Source: Bacteroidales bacterium
GTDB lineage: Bacteria; Bacteroidota; Bacteroidia; Bacteroidales; VadinHA17
Direction: 5' to 3'
DNA: 6,477 nucleotides
NCBI GenBank assembly: GCA_003155705.1
Contig: PMEC01000064.1
Location: 1 to 6,477 of the forward strand
Of this stretch, positions 1 to 6,417 are shown piece after piece. The position numbers and the translations under genes were made by a program. The notes beneath the pieces were generated by a model. It saw only the letters and a list, made by a program, of their open reading frames with translations. It had not been told where the DNA came from and made no database searches. Every line of letters starts with the position of its first letter. Position 1 is the stretch's first letter.

Positions 1-1952
1 TTAACCTGTCCGATGGTATATCTGGCCAGATAGGGGTAATCATTTCCGACATCCTGCTGACCGGTGACCCCATATCCCAGCCGGAGCTTCAATGCATTAA
101 AAAGACTTGAGTTTTTCAAAAAGCCTTCTTCTTTAATATCCCATGCCAGGGCGAGTGAAGGGAAAAGACCCCATCTGTTACTCGGAGCGAATTTTGAAGA
201 ACCATCATCACGTATTGTGGCTGTTAAAAGATATTTGTTCAACAGTGTATAATTTAATCTTCCGAAGAAGGAGATCAGGTAGTTTTCTGTTGAATATGCA
301 GTATTCTGATAAATAATTGCTTTGGAATAATTTTGTTGAAGATTGGCGCCTGAGTTGTAAAAATGCTGCCAGGAATAACCGCCGGTAAGCTCAATCTTAC
401 TACTTATAGATGGAATCTCTTTTTTGTAGTTACCATAAATATCCAGAAGTTCATTTCTTTTTGTCTGTGAGTATGTATTAAACCTGCCAAGTCCATTCCC
501 ATAATACCATGCAGCGCTTGGATCAGTTATGTCGGTTCCATCACTTGAAGAGAAGTCACCTCCGGCATTGACAGTTAATTTCAGGTCAGGCAGGAAATGA
601 AGCTTATAATCAACCTGGACATTTCCAAGCAATCTGTTAACAACTGATCTGTTGTTCTCCAGTTCAAGCTGGGCAACCGGGTTACTTGTAGCACCAATGG
701 CAATAGGATCGTAAGGAGAAGCTGTTTGTTTCCAGGCAAAATAACCGCCAGACTTAGTGTTGGTAGGATCATAAACGGGTTGAGTCGGGTCAAACGAAAC
801 GGCAGAACCTATTGCCCCGGTATTGGCAAACCTGTTCTTGATATTCATATATTTTGCATTGACATTTACAGTCAGATGTTTGTCAAGAAAACTCGGACTA
901 AGGTTTAATGCAGCAGTCATCCTTTGAAGCCCATTGGTTTTCAGGATCCCGGTCTGATCGGTGTAACCTATTGATACACGATAGGGTAAAATTTTGTAAG
1001 CTCCTGAAAAACTCAGGTTATGATCAAGAGAATAAGCTGTCTGATAGATCTGATCCTGCCAGTTTGTCTGGGCGTTACCCGTCAGCTTAAGAGCGGCAGA
1101 GCCCGGTGCATATTGTGTTAAAAGCTGAGCATTGAATTCTGTTGGTGTAAGAACATTAACCTGTCCGGTTCTATTTCCAAAGGAGAATGAACCGTCATAG
1201 GTTACCTTCAGTGCTCTGCCTGCCATTCCTTTTTTAGTAGTGATAATGATAACGCCGTTAGATGCTCTTGATCCATATATTGCAGTAGCTGAGGCGTCTT
1301 TAAGAACAGTAAATGATTCAATATCATTGGAGTTCACAAGGGAAAGTGGATTCCCCATTCCTGAAACACCGCCATTGTCAACAGGAACGCCGTCAATTAC
1401 AATCAGAGGATCGTTGCTTGCGGATAAGGAGGAACCTCCTCTGATCCTGATGGTAGCTCCAGCCGTCGGATCGCCACCTCCTGTAGTGATTTGAACGCCT
1501 GGTATTTTACCCATAATGAGATCCTGTGGCCTTGAGACATTACCCGTACCGAAGTCGCGCGTCCCAATAGCAACCACAGAACCTGTGGCATCTTTCTTTG
1601 CAACAGTACCATAACCGATAACAACAACTTCACCCAATTTCTGTACATCTACAGCCATTGAAATATCAATGGTTGAACGATTATTAACAGAAACTTCCTG
1701 ATTAAGATAACCCACGAATGAGACGACCAGGGTGGCATTTGAGCCAACCAACGTGATACTAAAATTTCCACTTGGGTCAGTTGTTGTGCCGTTATTGGTT
1801 CCCTTTTCAAGGAGAGTCACTCCAGGCAAAACAGAACCATCAGTAGCATCTGTAACCTTTCCTGAAACTTTGATTCCCTGTGCATACATTGCTCCTGTCA
1901 GGAGAATGCCCAGAAGAAACATAGTCAGCACTACATAAATTCGTTTTTTCAT
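1..1952 (-). CDS. SusC/RagA-family TonB-dependent outer-membrane transporter, C-terminus cut by window edge
   Basis: Seen: reading leftward from ATG at 1952-1950, the frame stays open for 650 codons to the window edge with no stop or frameshift. Residues 1-25 are a signal peptide (MKKRIYVVLTMF..., ending AMYAQ). Residues about 28-105 form a carboxypeptidase-regulatory-like beta-sandwich (VSGKVTDATDGSVLPGVTL). GEVVVIGYGT near 107-116 is the conserved SusC linker into the plug domain. The plug follows, with IRIRGGSS (168-175), PLIVIDGVPVDNG and the family hallmark YGSRASNGVIIITTKKG (226-242). Barrel sequence runs from about 250 and includes TIRDDGSSKFAPSNRWG. Known: such proteins pair with a SusD lipoprotein to import glycans or other large nutrients using TonB energy; full length is about 1000 residues, so roughly a third is missing. 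No STN domain is present, so anti-sigma signalling is not expected. Inferred: controlled by the divergent LacI-type gene. The substrate cannot be told from this part. Confidence 0.97.
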   Translation of the reverse strand, partial: MKKRIYVVLTMFLLGILLTGAMYAQGIKVSGKVTDATDGSVLPGVTLLEKGTNNGTTTDPSGNFSITLVGSNATLVVSFVGYLNQEVSVNNRSTIDISMAVDVQKLGEVVVIGYGTVAKKDATGSVVAIGTRDFGTGNVSRPQDLIMGKIPGVQITTGGGDPTAGATIRIRGGSSLSASNDPLIVIDGVPVDNGGVSGMGNPLSLVNSNDIESFTVLKDASATAIYGSRASNGVIIITTKKGMAGRALKVTYDGSFSFGNRTGQVNVLTPTEFNAQLLTQYAPGSAALKLTGNAQTNWQDQIYQTAYSLDHNLSFSGAYKILPYRVSIGYTDQTGILKTNGLQRMTAALNLSPSFLDKHLTVNVNAKYMNIKNRFANTGAIGSAVSFDPTQPVYDPTNTKSGGYFAWKQTASPYDPIAIGATSNPVAQLELENNRSVVNRLLGNVQVDYKLHFLPDLKLTVNAGGDFSSSDGTDITDPSAAWYYGNGLGRFNTYSQTKRNELLDIYGNYKKEIPSISSKIELTGGYSWQHFYNSGANLQQNYSKAIIYQNTAYSTENYLISFFGRLNYTLLNKYLLTATIRDDGSSKFAPSNRWGLFPSLALAWDIKEEGFLKNSSLFNALKLRLGYGVTGQQDVGNDYPYLARYTIGQV

Positions 1953-2038
1953 AGGATGTTTGGTTTAATTGATTATAACAGATTAAATTTTATTATAAGG
2001 TGTAACTAAGATTAAAAGGTCGGTATAAACGATATTGG

Positions 2039-2072
2039 CAAATTTATAAAAAGAATTGATTTATAAGCATAA
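2039..2072 (-). promoter_or_regulatory. Candidate promoter of the susC-type gene (Bacteroidota sigma-ABfr type)
   Basis: On the minus strand TAAATTTG (2046-2039) matches the Bacteroidota -7 consensus TAnnTTTG exactly. A degenerate -33 element, TTATG (2072-2068), lies 21 bases upstream. This predicts a transcript start near 2032 and a leader of about 80 bases. The -7 match is clear; the -33 match is weak. Short matches are easily met by chance in DNA this AT-rich. Confidence 0.45.
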
Positions 2073-2112
2073 TTGAAAACATTATATTTCAGTTAATTAA
2101 GATTTTCCCCCG

Positions 2113-2122
2113 CAAACGTTTG
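2113..2122. promoter_or_regulatory. Candidate LacI-family operator, perfect palindrome CAAACGTTTG
   Basis: A 10-bp perfect inverted repeat centred on CG, which is the usual core of LacI/GalR-family operators because the paired hinge-helix leucines open the central CpG step. It lies between the divergent susC-type and lacI-type genes, about 80-90 bases upstream of the predicted susC-type transcript start. That distance would suit an activator or an upstream or auxiliary site better than simple promoter blocking. Binding by the neighbouring regulator is inferred. Confidence 0.5.
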
Positions 2123-2230
2123 AAATGATATTATTGATTAATTCAATTGCCGGAATTTAAAGTGAAATATAATCTAATTCTTTTTATTATGCAAAATTCA
2201 GATAAACCTTAATAATCAAATTGCTGCATT

Positions 2231-2262
2231 TTTGGAGAAAAGGATTAAATAAATTAAATTTC
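2231..2262 (+). promoter_or_regulatory. Candidate promoter of the lacI-type gene
   Basis: TTTG (2231-2234), a 20-base spacer and TAAATTTC (2255-2262) resemble the Bacteroidota -33/-7 pair, with one mismatch at the last base of the -7 element. The predicted start near 2269 gives a leader of about 27 bases before the ATG at 2296. If real, it rules out translation from the TTG at 2221. Confidence 0.35.
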
Positions 2263-2295
2263 GAAACATACTGCAGCAGAATCTGCACAAAAGAG

Positions 2296-3312
2296 ATGTA
2301 CAAAGGACAGGTAACAATAAAAGATATTGCAAAAGAACTCGGAATTTCACCGTCAACTGTCTCAAAAGCGCTGAAGGGCCACCGGGATATAAGCCCCATC
2401 ACCAAAAAAGCTGTAAAGGAGCTTGTTGATAAATGGCATTACAGACCCGATCCGATTGCTCTAAGCCTTAAGGGGGGGCTGAGTAAAACTATTGGAGTGA
2501 TTGTTCCTGAAATAGTGCATTATTTTTTTTCGACAGTAATCAGCGGAATTGAGGACCTGGCATACGATTCGGGATATCATGTTATGTTCTGCCAGTCGAA
2601 TGAATCTTATGAAAGAGAAGTTAAAGCCGTTGAAACATTGTTATCGAGCCGTGTTGATGGAATACTGGTTTCCATTGCAAAAACCACCATGAAATTTGAT
2701 CACCTGCTTGAGATCAGAGAGGCAGGGATTCCTCTGGTTTTTTTCGACAGAATTTGTGATGAGATTGATTCCGACAAAGTTGTTGTGGATGATGAAGTGG
2801 GAGCATATGAAGCAGTAAAGCATCTTATTAAAACCGGCTGCAAAAACATTGTCCATCTTTCCGGTCCGCAGAACCTTATGATTGGCAGGAGTCGTAAGGA
2901 AGGATATATCAGGGCTTTAAATGAATATAAAATTCCGGTTCCTGGAAAGAACATAATAAACTGTGACACTGCCGAGGAAGCACGGATTATTGTTCCGGGT
3001 TTACTTAGAAGTGCAAACAGACCTGACGGTATTTTTGCTGTTAATGATCTTACCGCAGCGGAATCCATGAAGATAATAAAGCAGCATGGTTTAAGGGTTC
3101 CGGAAGATATTTCACTTGTCGGATTTACAAGCGGCATGATTTCGGATCTTACTGATCCGACATTGAGTTCGGTTGAGCAGCATGGATATGAGATTGGAAA
3201 GGAAGCTGTTAAACTTCTGATAGCCAGACTTGAAGGTAAGGGTGATCTGGTTTTTCAGACAAAGATCATCAGAACAGAGCTGGTTGTCAAAGGATCCTCG
3301 CTAAAACAGTAA
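2296..3312 (+). CDS. LacI/PurR-family transcriptional regulator
   Basis: One-component DNA-binding regulator, 338 residues, the usual family length. Seen: the N-terminal helix-turn-helix is VTIKDIAKELGISPSTVSKAL (6-26). The second helix region leads to YRPDPIALSLKGG (49-61), the hinge helix with Ala55 and Leu58 at the positions that enter the minor groove. From TIGVIVPE (65-72) a periplasmic-binding-protein-like ligand domain follows, with VFFDR, the SRKEGY segment, FAVNDLTAAESMKI and DISLVGFTSG. Start choice: ATG at 2296 puts the DNA-binding helices at the normal distance from the N-terminus; the open frame reaches back to TTG 2221, but those 25 residues match no family feature. Position 278, often Asp in the GFD motif of sugar-binding members, is Thr. 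Inferred: it senses a sugar or sugar-derived ligand and controls the divergent susC-type gene, perhaps through the palindrome at 2113-2122. It converges with the adaptor gene with no gap. Confidence 0.95.
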   Translation: MYKGQVTIKDIAKELGISPSTVSKALKGHRDISPITKKAVKELVDKWHYRPDPIALSLKGGLSKTIGVIVPEIVHYFFSTVISGIEDLAYDSGYHVMFCQSNESYEREVKAVETLLSSRVDGILVSIAKTTMKFDHLLEIREAGIPLVFFDRICDEIDSDKVVVDDEVGAYEAVKHLIKTGCKNIVHLSGPQNLMIGRSRKEGYIRALNEYKIPVPGKNIINCDTAEEARIIVPGLLRSANRPDGIFAVNDLTAAESMKIIKQHGLRVPEDISLVGFTSGMISDLTDPTLSSVEQHGYEIGKEAVKLLIARLEGKGDLVFQTKIIRTELVVKGSSLKQ

Positions 3313-4656
3313 TCATTTATGATTCTTAATTAAAGGAATAAGGTTAGCCCCTACCAGTTTGAAGTTTTCAGCCTTTTCAGGAGGAACAAGATAAATTGAA
3401 GTTCCCGGTTCAAGTCCTTTTTCAACTATAACATTTTTATCGTTTGCTTCACCAAGTAATACAACCTGCCTGGTTTTGTTTCTTTTATAAACAAACGGAA
3501 TGCTGTCAGCCCCGGTCTGTACACATTCAGTAGGAATAAATACAACATCATTAATGGTTTTTGTAATTATTTTATTGCCGGTGGTCATAGAAGGTCTGAG
3601 CGCAGGATCAGACCCGTCAACTTTAATCTGGACCTCAAACATTTTTGCGTCGGAATTGGGTAACTGTTCACCTATATTGCCTATGGTAAACACTCTTCCT
3701 GCATATGCTTTTTTAGGGAAAGCATCAACAATAATGTCAGCTTTTTGACCGGCTTTGACTTTATTGATTTCTATTTCATTGACATAAATCTTGGAAATCA
3801 TTGATGAAAGATCAGGCAGGGTTGCTATTGCCATATCCCAGGCATTCACGGAGGATCCTGTTGTTCTTTTTGTTCCGTTTCTGTCTTTCTTATATATTAC
3901 CATACCCGGAGCCGGTGCTGTTATAGTAAATTTTGCTAAAAAATTCTGGAGATCATTCACATACTTGTCCTCGTCGGCCAGAGTTATCTGCTGATACCTT
4001 ATCTGAGCCAGCGCCTGTGCCACCTGGAGAGCATAGCTCTTTTTTTTCTGTTCCAGGGTCCGTTGTTCCCTGTTCAGGTTCATCTGTGCCTTCCGTATAG
4101 TGGCAGGAGGTTCATATTTAGATTGATCCATTACGATAGCAGCCTCTTCCACTACATATACCTGATTTTTTATATCGTCCCGCAGGTTAGTAAGTACAAC
4201 AGCGGTATCAAGTATTTTCATCTGAAGGTTTGTTTGCAGTGTCTCAAGATTATCAAGTTCTGTTTTCAGAGTGTTGTTATATGAAGATTTATCAAGTTGC
4301 GCGACATAATCACCCTCCTTAACTACCGTACCTTCAGGCACTATATCCAAAATCTTAAGATCCTGTGCTCTCATATTGAATCCCCCAAACCCACCAAACT
4401 GAGGGCCGCCACCACCCTGCCGGCCACCTCCACCCTGATTTCCCCCCTGGTTATTTGCCTGTCCGATTGAGGGTCCCAAAATATCAATTGATTTCTCCGC
4501 AATTAATTCTCCGGAATTGGATACAGTTATTTCAAAAGTGCCTTTTTTAACCTCTGCATAAGTACTTACAATATTATTTCTTGATGTAAGATTAGAGAAG
4601 ACAATCAGAGCTATGATTGCGAGAGCAATACCACCAAAAAGGAGTACTTTTTTCAT
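3313..4656 (-). CDS. HlyD/MacA-type periplasmic adaptor (membrane fusion protein) with Gly-rich insert
   Basis: 447 residues from ATG 4656. Seen: an inner-membrane anchor at 4-20 (VLLFGGIALAIIALIVF); a first barrel/lipoyl strand segment TFEITVSNSGELIAEKSIDI; a Gly/Gln/Asn-rich insert (66-94); the lipoyl half VPEGTVVKEGDYVAQLD (106-122); a long helical hairpin (about 128-240) with its turn near YEPPATIRKA; the second lipoyl half FTITAPAPGMVIY (243-255); then a beta-barrel and a membrane-proximal domain ending NLIPLIKNHK. Known: such adaptors link an inner-membrane ABC or RND pump to a TolC-like channel for export. No pump or channel gene lies in the window, so its cargo is unknown. Start choice: the frame can extend only to a TTG at 4692, three codons after an in-frame TGA. 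ATG 4656 gives a short KK-plus-hydrophobic anchor and a normal leader behind the candidate promoter. Its stop codon (3315-3313) directly abuts the lacI-type stop. Confidence 0.92.
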   Translation of the reverse strand: MKKVLLFGGIALAIIALIVFSNLTSRNNIVSTYAEVKKGTFEITVSNSGELIAEKSIDILGPSIGQANNQGGNQGGGGRQGGGGPQFGGFGGFNMRAQDLKILDIVPEGTVVKEGDYVAQLDKSSYNNTLKTELDNLETLQTNLQMKILDTAVVLTNLRDDIKNQVYVVEEAAIVMDQSKYEPPATIRKAQMNLNREQRTLEQKKKSYALQVAQALAQIRYQQITLADEDKYVNDLQNFLAKFTITAPAPGMVIYKKDRNGTKRTTGSSVNAWDMAIATLPDLSSMISKIYVNEIEINKVKAGQKADIIVDAFPKKAYAGRVFTIGNIGEQLPNSDAKMFEVQIKVDGSDPALRPSMTTGNKIITKTINDVVFIPTECVQTGADSIPFVYKRNKTRQVVLLGEANDKNVIVEKGLEPGTSIYLVPPEKAENFKLVGANLIPLIKNHK

Positions 4657-4705
4657 TTTACGGTCACTAATTTGATATCTGTATTTTTCCAAAAAAATTC
4701 AGGCA

Positions 4706-4721
4706 CGAAAATACGAAAATA
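4706..4721. repeat. Perfect tandem 8-bp repeat, CGAAAATA x2
   Basis: Two adjacent identical copies (4706-4713 and 4714-4721) sit upstream of the adaptor gene and overlap its candidate -7 element; read on the minus strand each copy is TATTTTCG. It may be a duplicated promoter element, a regulator site or chance. Confidence 0.6.
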
Positions 4722-4735
4722 ATTTAATGGATCAA
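4706..4735 (-). promoter_or_regulatory. Candidate promoter of the adaptor gene
   Basis: Minus strand: TTG (4735-4733), 19 bases, then TATTTTCG (4713-4706), one mismatch from the TAnnTTTG -7 element. The predicted transcript start is near 4699, about 43 bases before the ATG at 4656. It would let the adaptor be expressed independently of the phosphoesterase upstream. The match is modest. Confidence 0.3.
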
Positions 4736-4828
4736 CTAACTGCCCTCAAATGAAAAGAAAGAGTATGCTTACCAGCACCTTAAACTGAGGTTTTTTATTT
4801 TTTAGACATGCTTCAACGATCCCGTCAA

Positions 4829-5674
4829 TCACAGGGTTTCAAACTCGTACTCAATATTACTATTTTTCACCTTTAACTGAAAATAACCTGCATTGCCTGC
4901 ATCATCTTTAAGGGGGTCCAATACTATATACCTGGTTACTCCGAACAATTCATCATCTCTCAAATGGTCATGTCCTGTAATTACCATATCCACATGGTAT
5001 ACAGTAAATAGTTCTAACAAAACATGCATTTCTTCAACCAGAGGGTTTGTACTTTCTGTCTGTCGTGTGCGGAAAAAATTGTTGTGAGTAAATATGAAAC
5101 AATGGCGATAATTCTGACGCGAAGTTTCCAAAATATTGGTCAACCATTCAAGTTGCTTTTCTCCTAATGTTCCTTCGGCTGTGTCCAAACAGATAAACAG
5201 GTCAGTTGCAGCTGGTGTTTCAATAGTAAAGAGATAACAGGAAGATCCAAAACGGGTAAAGAATTCTTCCCAACCGCCGAAATGCAGATCATGATTACCT
5301 GCAATAAGAAATAATGCCAATGAATCATGATTTGGCAGGTGCTGTGCAAAAACGCCCCAGTCTTCTCTTTTACCTGTGGTCAGATCACCCGGCATCACAA
5401 CAGCTGAAGCATGGGTGGTTTCTGCAATTTTAAAAAATCTATCTAAATTAATTGTGCTACCTACATGACTATCAGCGCCAGACAGAACAGAATAATCATC
5501 TGATGGAACAACAATCTCACGGAATGGATGGTTGCTGTTCCAAGCCATCGACTGACTAAACCGTTGATTTACCGATTCGTTTGAAGTGAGCAGGTCAGGA
5601 TCTTTGGAACATCCTGCCAATGTTAATATTATCGCTGAAAAAAGCGCGAACCTGTTTTTAATTAGAAGTTCCAT
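4829..5674 (-). CDS. Calcineurin-like metallophosphoesterase lipoprotein
   Basis: 281 residues. Seen: a type II signal peptide (ELLIKNRFALFSAIILTLAGC) with lipobox LAGC and lipidated Cys22. All metal-binding motifs of the calcineurin-like fold are present in order: D68-S-H70 (GADSHVG), G96-D97 (MPGDLTTG), G126-N-H-D129 (IAGNHD), H197 (FIFTHNN) and G234-H-D-H237 (ITGHDH). It is therefore probably an active two-metal phosphomonoesterase or phosphodiesterase. Known: the fold covers nucleotidases, cyclic-nucleotide and phospholipid esterases and other enzymes, so the substrate cannot be named. Residues after the Cys (SKDPD) carry a Lys-acidic pattern resembling the Bacteroidota lipoprotein export signal, so a cell-surface location is plausible but inferred. 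The ATG (5674-5672) lies inside the end of the upstream barrel gene, a 13-base overlap in another frame that suggests translational coupling. No clear terminator follows before the adaptor gene 172 bases on. Confidence 0.93.
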   Translation of the reverse strand: MELLIKNRFALFSAIILTLAGCSKDPDLLTSNESVNQRFSQSMAWNSNHPFREIVVPSDDYSVLSGADSHVGSTINLDRFFKIAETTHASAVVMPGDLTTGKREDWGVFAQHLPNHDSLALFLIAGNHDLHFGGWEEFFTRFGSSCYLFTIETPAATDLFICLDTAEGTLGEKQLEWLTNILETSRQNYRHCFIFTHNNFFRTRQTESTNPLVEEMHVLLELFTVYHVDMVITGHDHLRDDELFGVTRYIVLDPLKDDAGNAGYFQLKVKNSNIEYEFETL

Positions 5675-6417
5675 GATATTCCTGTTCTTAAGAAGAAACC
5701 AAAATAATTTACTGCCATATTAGTTGCCCCGGCCATCTTATAGGAAGCCTCGGCGTATAAACCCAGATGAGAGCTCAGCTTATATGAACCGTACAAATTG
5801 AGGATTGGGTTAGTATCTTGATTTATAATAAAATAGTCAATATCTGTTACAGACAAGCCAACGTTCCACAGGCTAACTACTGGTTTAAGGTTATAACTGA
5901 ATGAATACATAATATTATAAGCCTCATGTAAGTTTGCGTTATTCTTTTCAATTTCGTAGTCTTTTACAGCCTTTCTGCTGAAAGAATAGGTTCTGAAATT
6001 TGTGCCGATTGCCATTTCAAAATGGTTACGTCGCATTTGTAGTAAGACGCCCCAATTGGTTTCATACATTATCCTGGAAAAATCTGTAATTGACCAGAAC
6101 CCGTGCAGTTCAAGAGGAATCCCTTTGATAGAAAAATCTCTTGAAGCATTTATAATATAACCTGAGAAAGCAGTTTTATTACTTTTATTCATGTCAATCT
6201 GAAACCCTGTTTCCAGATTATTATTGCCTGATTGAATGAACCCTAGAGCAGCTGATTTATCATAGAGTCCCTGTGATACGTTATTCTCTCCCAGATCGTT
6301 GTAAATGTTTAAACCCGACTGTGCCATCAGATTAATACAGAACAACACAACAAAAAATGTAAATATAACTCTGAGGCTACCTGCTGATTTCATTTCGGTT
6401 GTAATTTGTTCTTTCAT
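5662..6417 (-). CDS. Predicted outer-membrane beta-barrel protein of unknown function
   Basis: 251 residues from ATG 6417. Seen: a signal peptide with hydrophobic core VIFTFFVVLFCINL and a likely cleavage after LMA32, before Gln33, typical of Bacteroidota exported proteins. The mature 219 residues show alternating polar/hydrophobic and aromatic stretches (AFSGYIINASRDFSI, HFEMAIGTNFRTYSF, AYNIMYSFSYNL, LGLYAEASYKM) and end in RTGISWNF, a C-terminal aromatic residue like the signal recognised by the BAM barrel-assembly machinery. Length suits a barrel of perhaps 10-12 strands. I do not recognise a named family. An alternative start is ATG 6393 (MKSAGSLRV), which gives a shorter signal peptide. 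The frame is also open upstream to the window edge. It overlaps the phosphoesterase by 13 bases, so the two are probably made together and may act together at the outer membrane. Confidence 0.85.
   Translation of the reverse strand: MKEQITTEMKSAGSLRVIFTFFVVLFCINLMAQSGLNIYNDLGENNVSQGLYDKSAALGFIQSGNNNLETGFQIDMNKSNKTAFSGYIINASRDFSIKGIPLELHGFWSITDFSRIMYETNWGVLLQMRRNHFEMAIGTNFRTYSFSRKAVKDYEIEKNNANLHEAYNIMYSFSYNLKPVVSLWNVGLSVTDIDYFIINQDTNPILNLYGSYKLSSHLGLYAEASYKMAGATNMAVNYFGFFLRTGISWNF

Larger units (their letters stand above)
1953..2295. other. Divergent intergenic region between susC-type and lacI-type genes
   Basis: These 343 bases hold no supportable gene. They are strongly AT-rich and contain, from left to right, the susC-type leader, a candidate susC-type promoter (around 2039-2072), a CG-centred palindrome (2113-2122) and a candidate lacI-type promoter (2231-2262). 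The frame of the regulator is open back to a TTG at 2221, but that 25-codon extension looks non-coding. No tRNA or strong hairpin was seen. Confidence 0.8.

Noticed and set aside
1240..1494. 84-codon plus-strand and 81-codon minus-strand frames over the plug-domain region
   Set aside because: Both are out-of-frame shadows of the SusC-family coding sequence, whose conserved motifs run through this stretch.
2026..2036. AAACGATA near the predicted susC transcript start as a second operator
   Set aside because: Only the left half matches the palindrome at 2113-2122; the right half is not symmetrical, so it is too weak to list.
2133..2147. Inverted repeat ATTGA-TTAAT-TCAAT in the intergenic region
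   Set aside because: Five-base arms of A and T in very AT-rich DNA are likely by chance, and there is no CG core as in the palindrome nearby.
2276..2286. GCAGA-A-TCTGC inverted repeat just before the regulator start
   Set aside because: Short arms and no CG centre. It could be an autoregulatory site, but nothing else supports this.
2700..3137. 145-codon minus-strand open frame inside the regulator gene
   Set aside because: It lies antisense within a clear LacI-family gene, shows no domain, signal or low-complexity feature of its own, and is explained by the codon pattern of the real gene.
4777..4803. ACCT...AGGT hairpin followed by a T-rich run as a terminator
   Set aside because: The stem is only four base pairs and the T-run is on the plus strand, while all flanking genes that would need it are on the minus strand.
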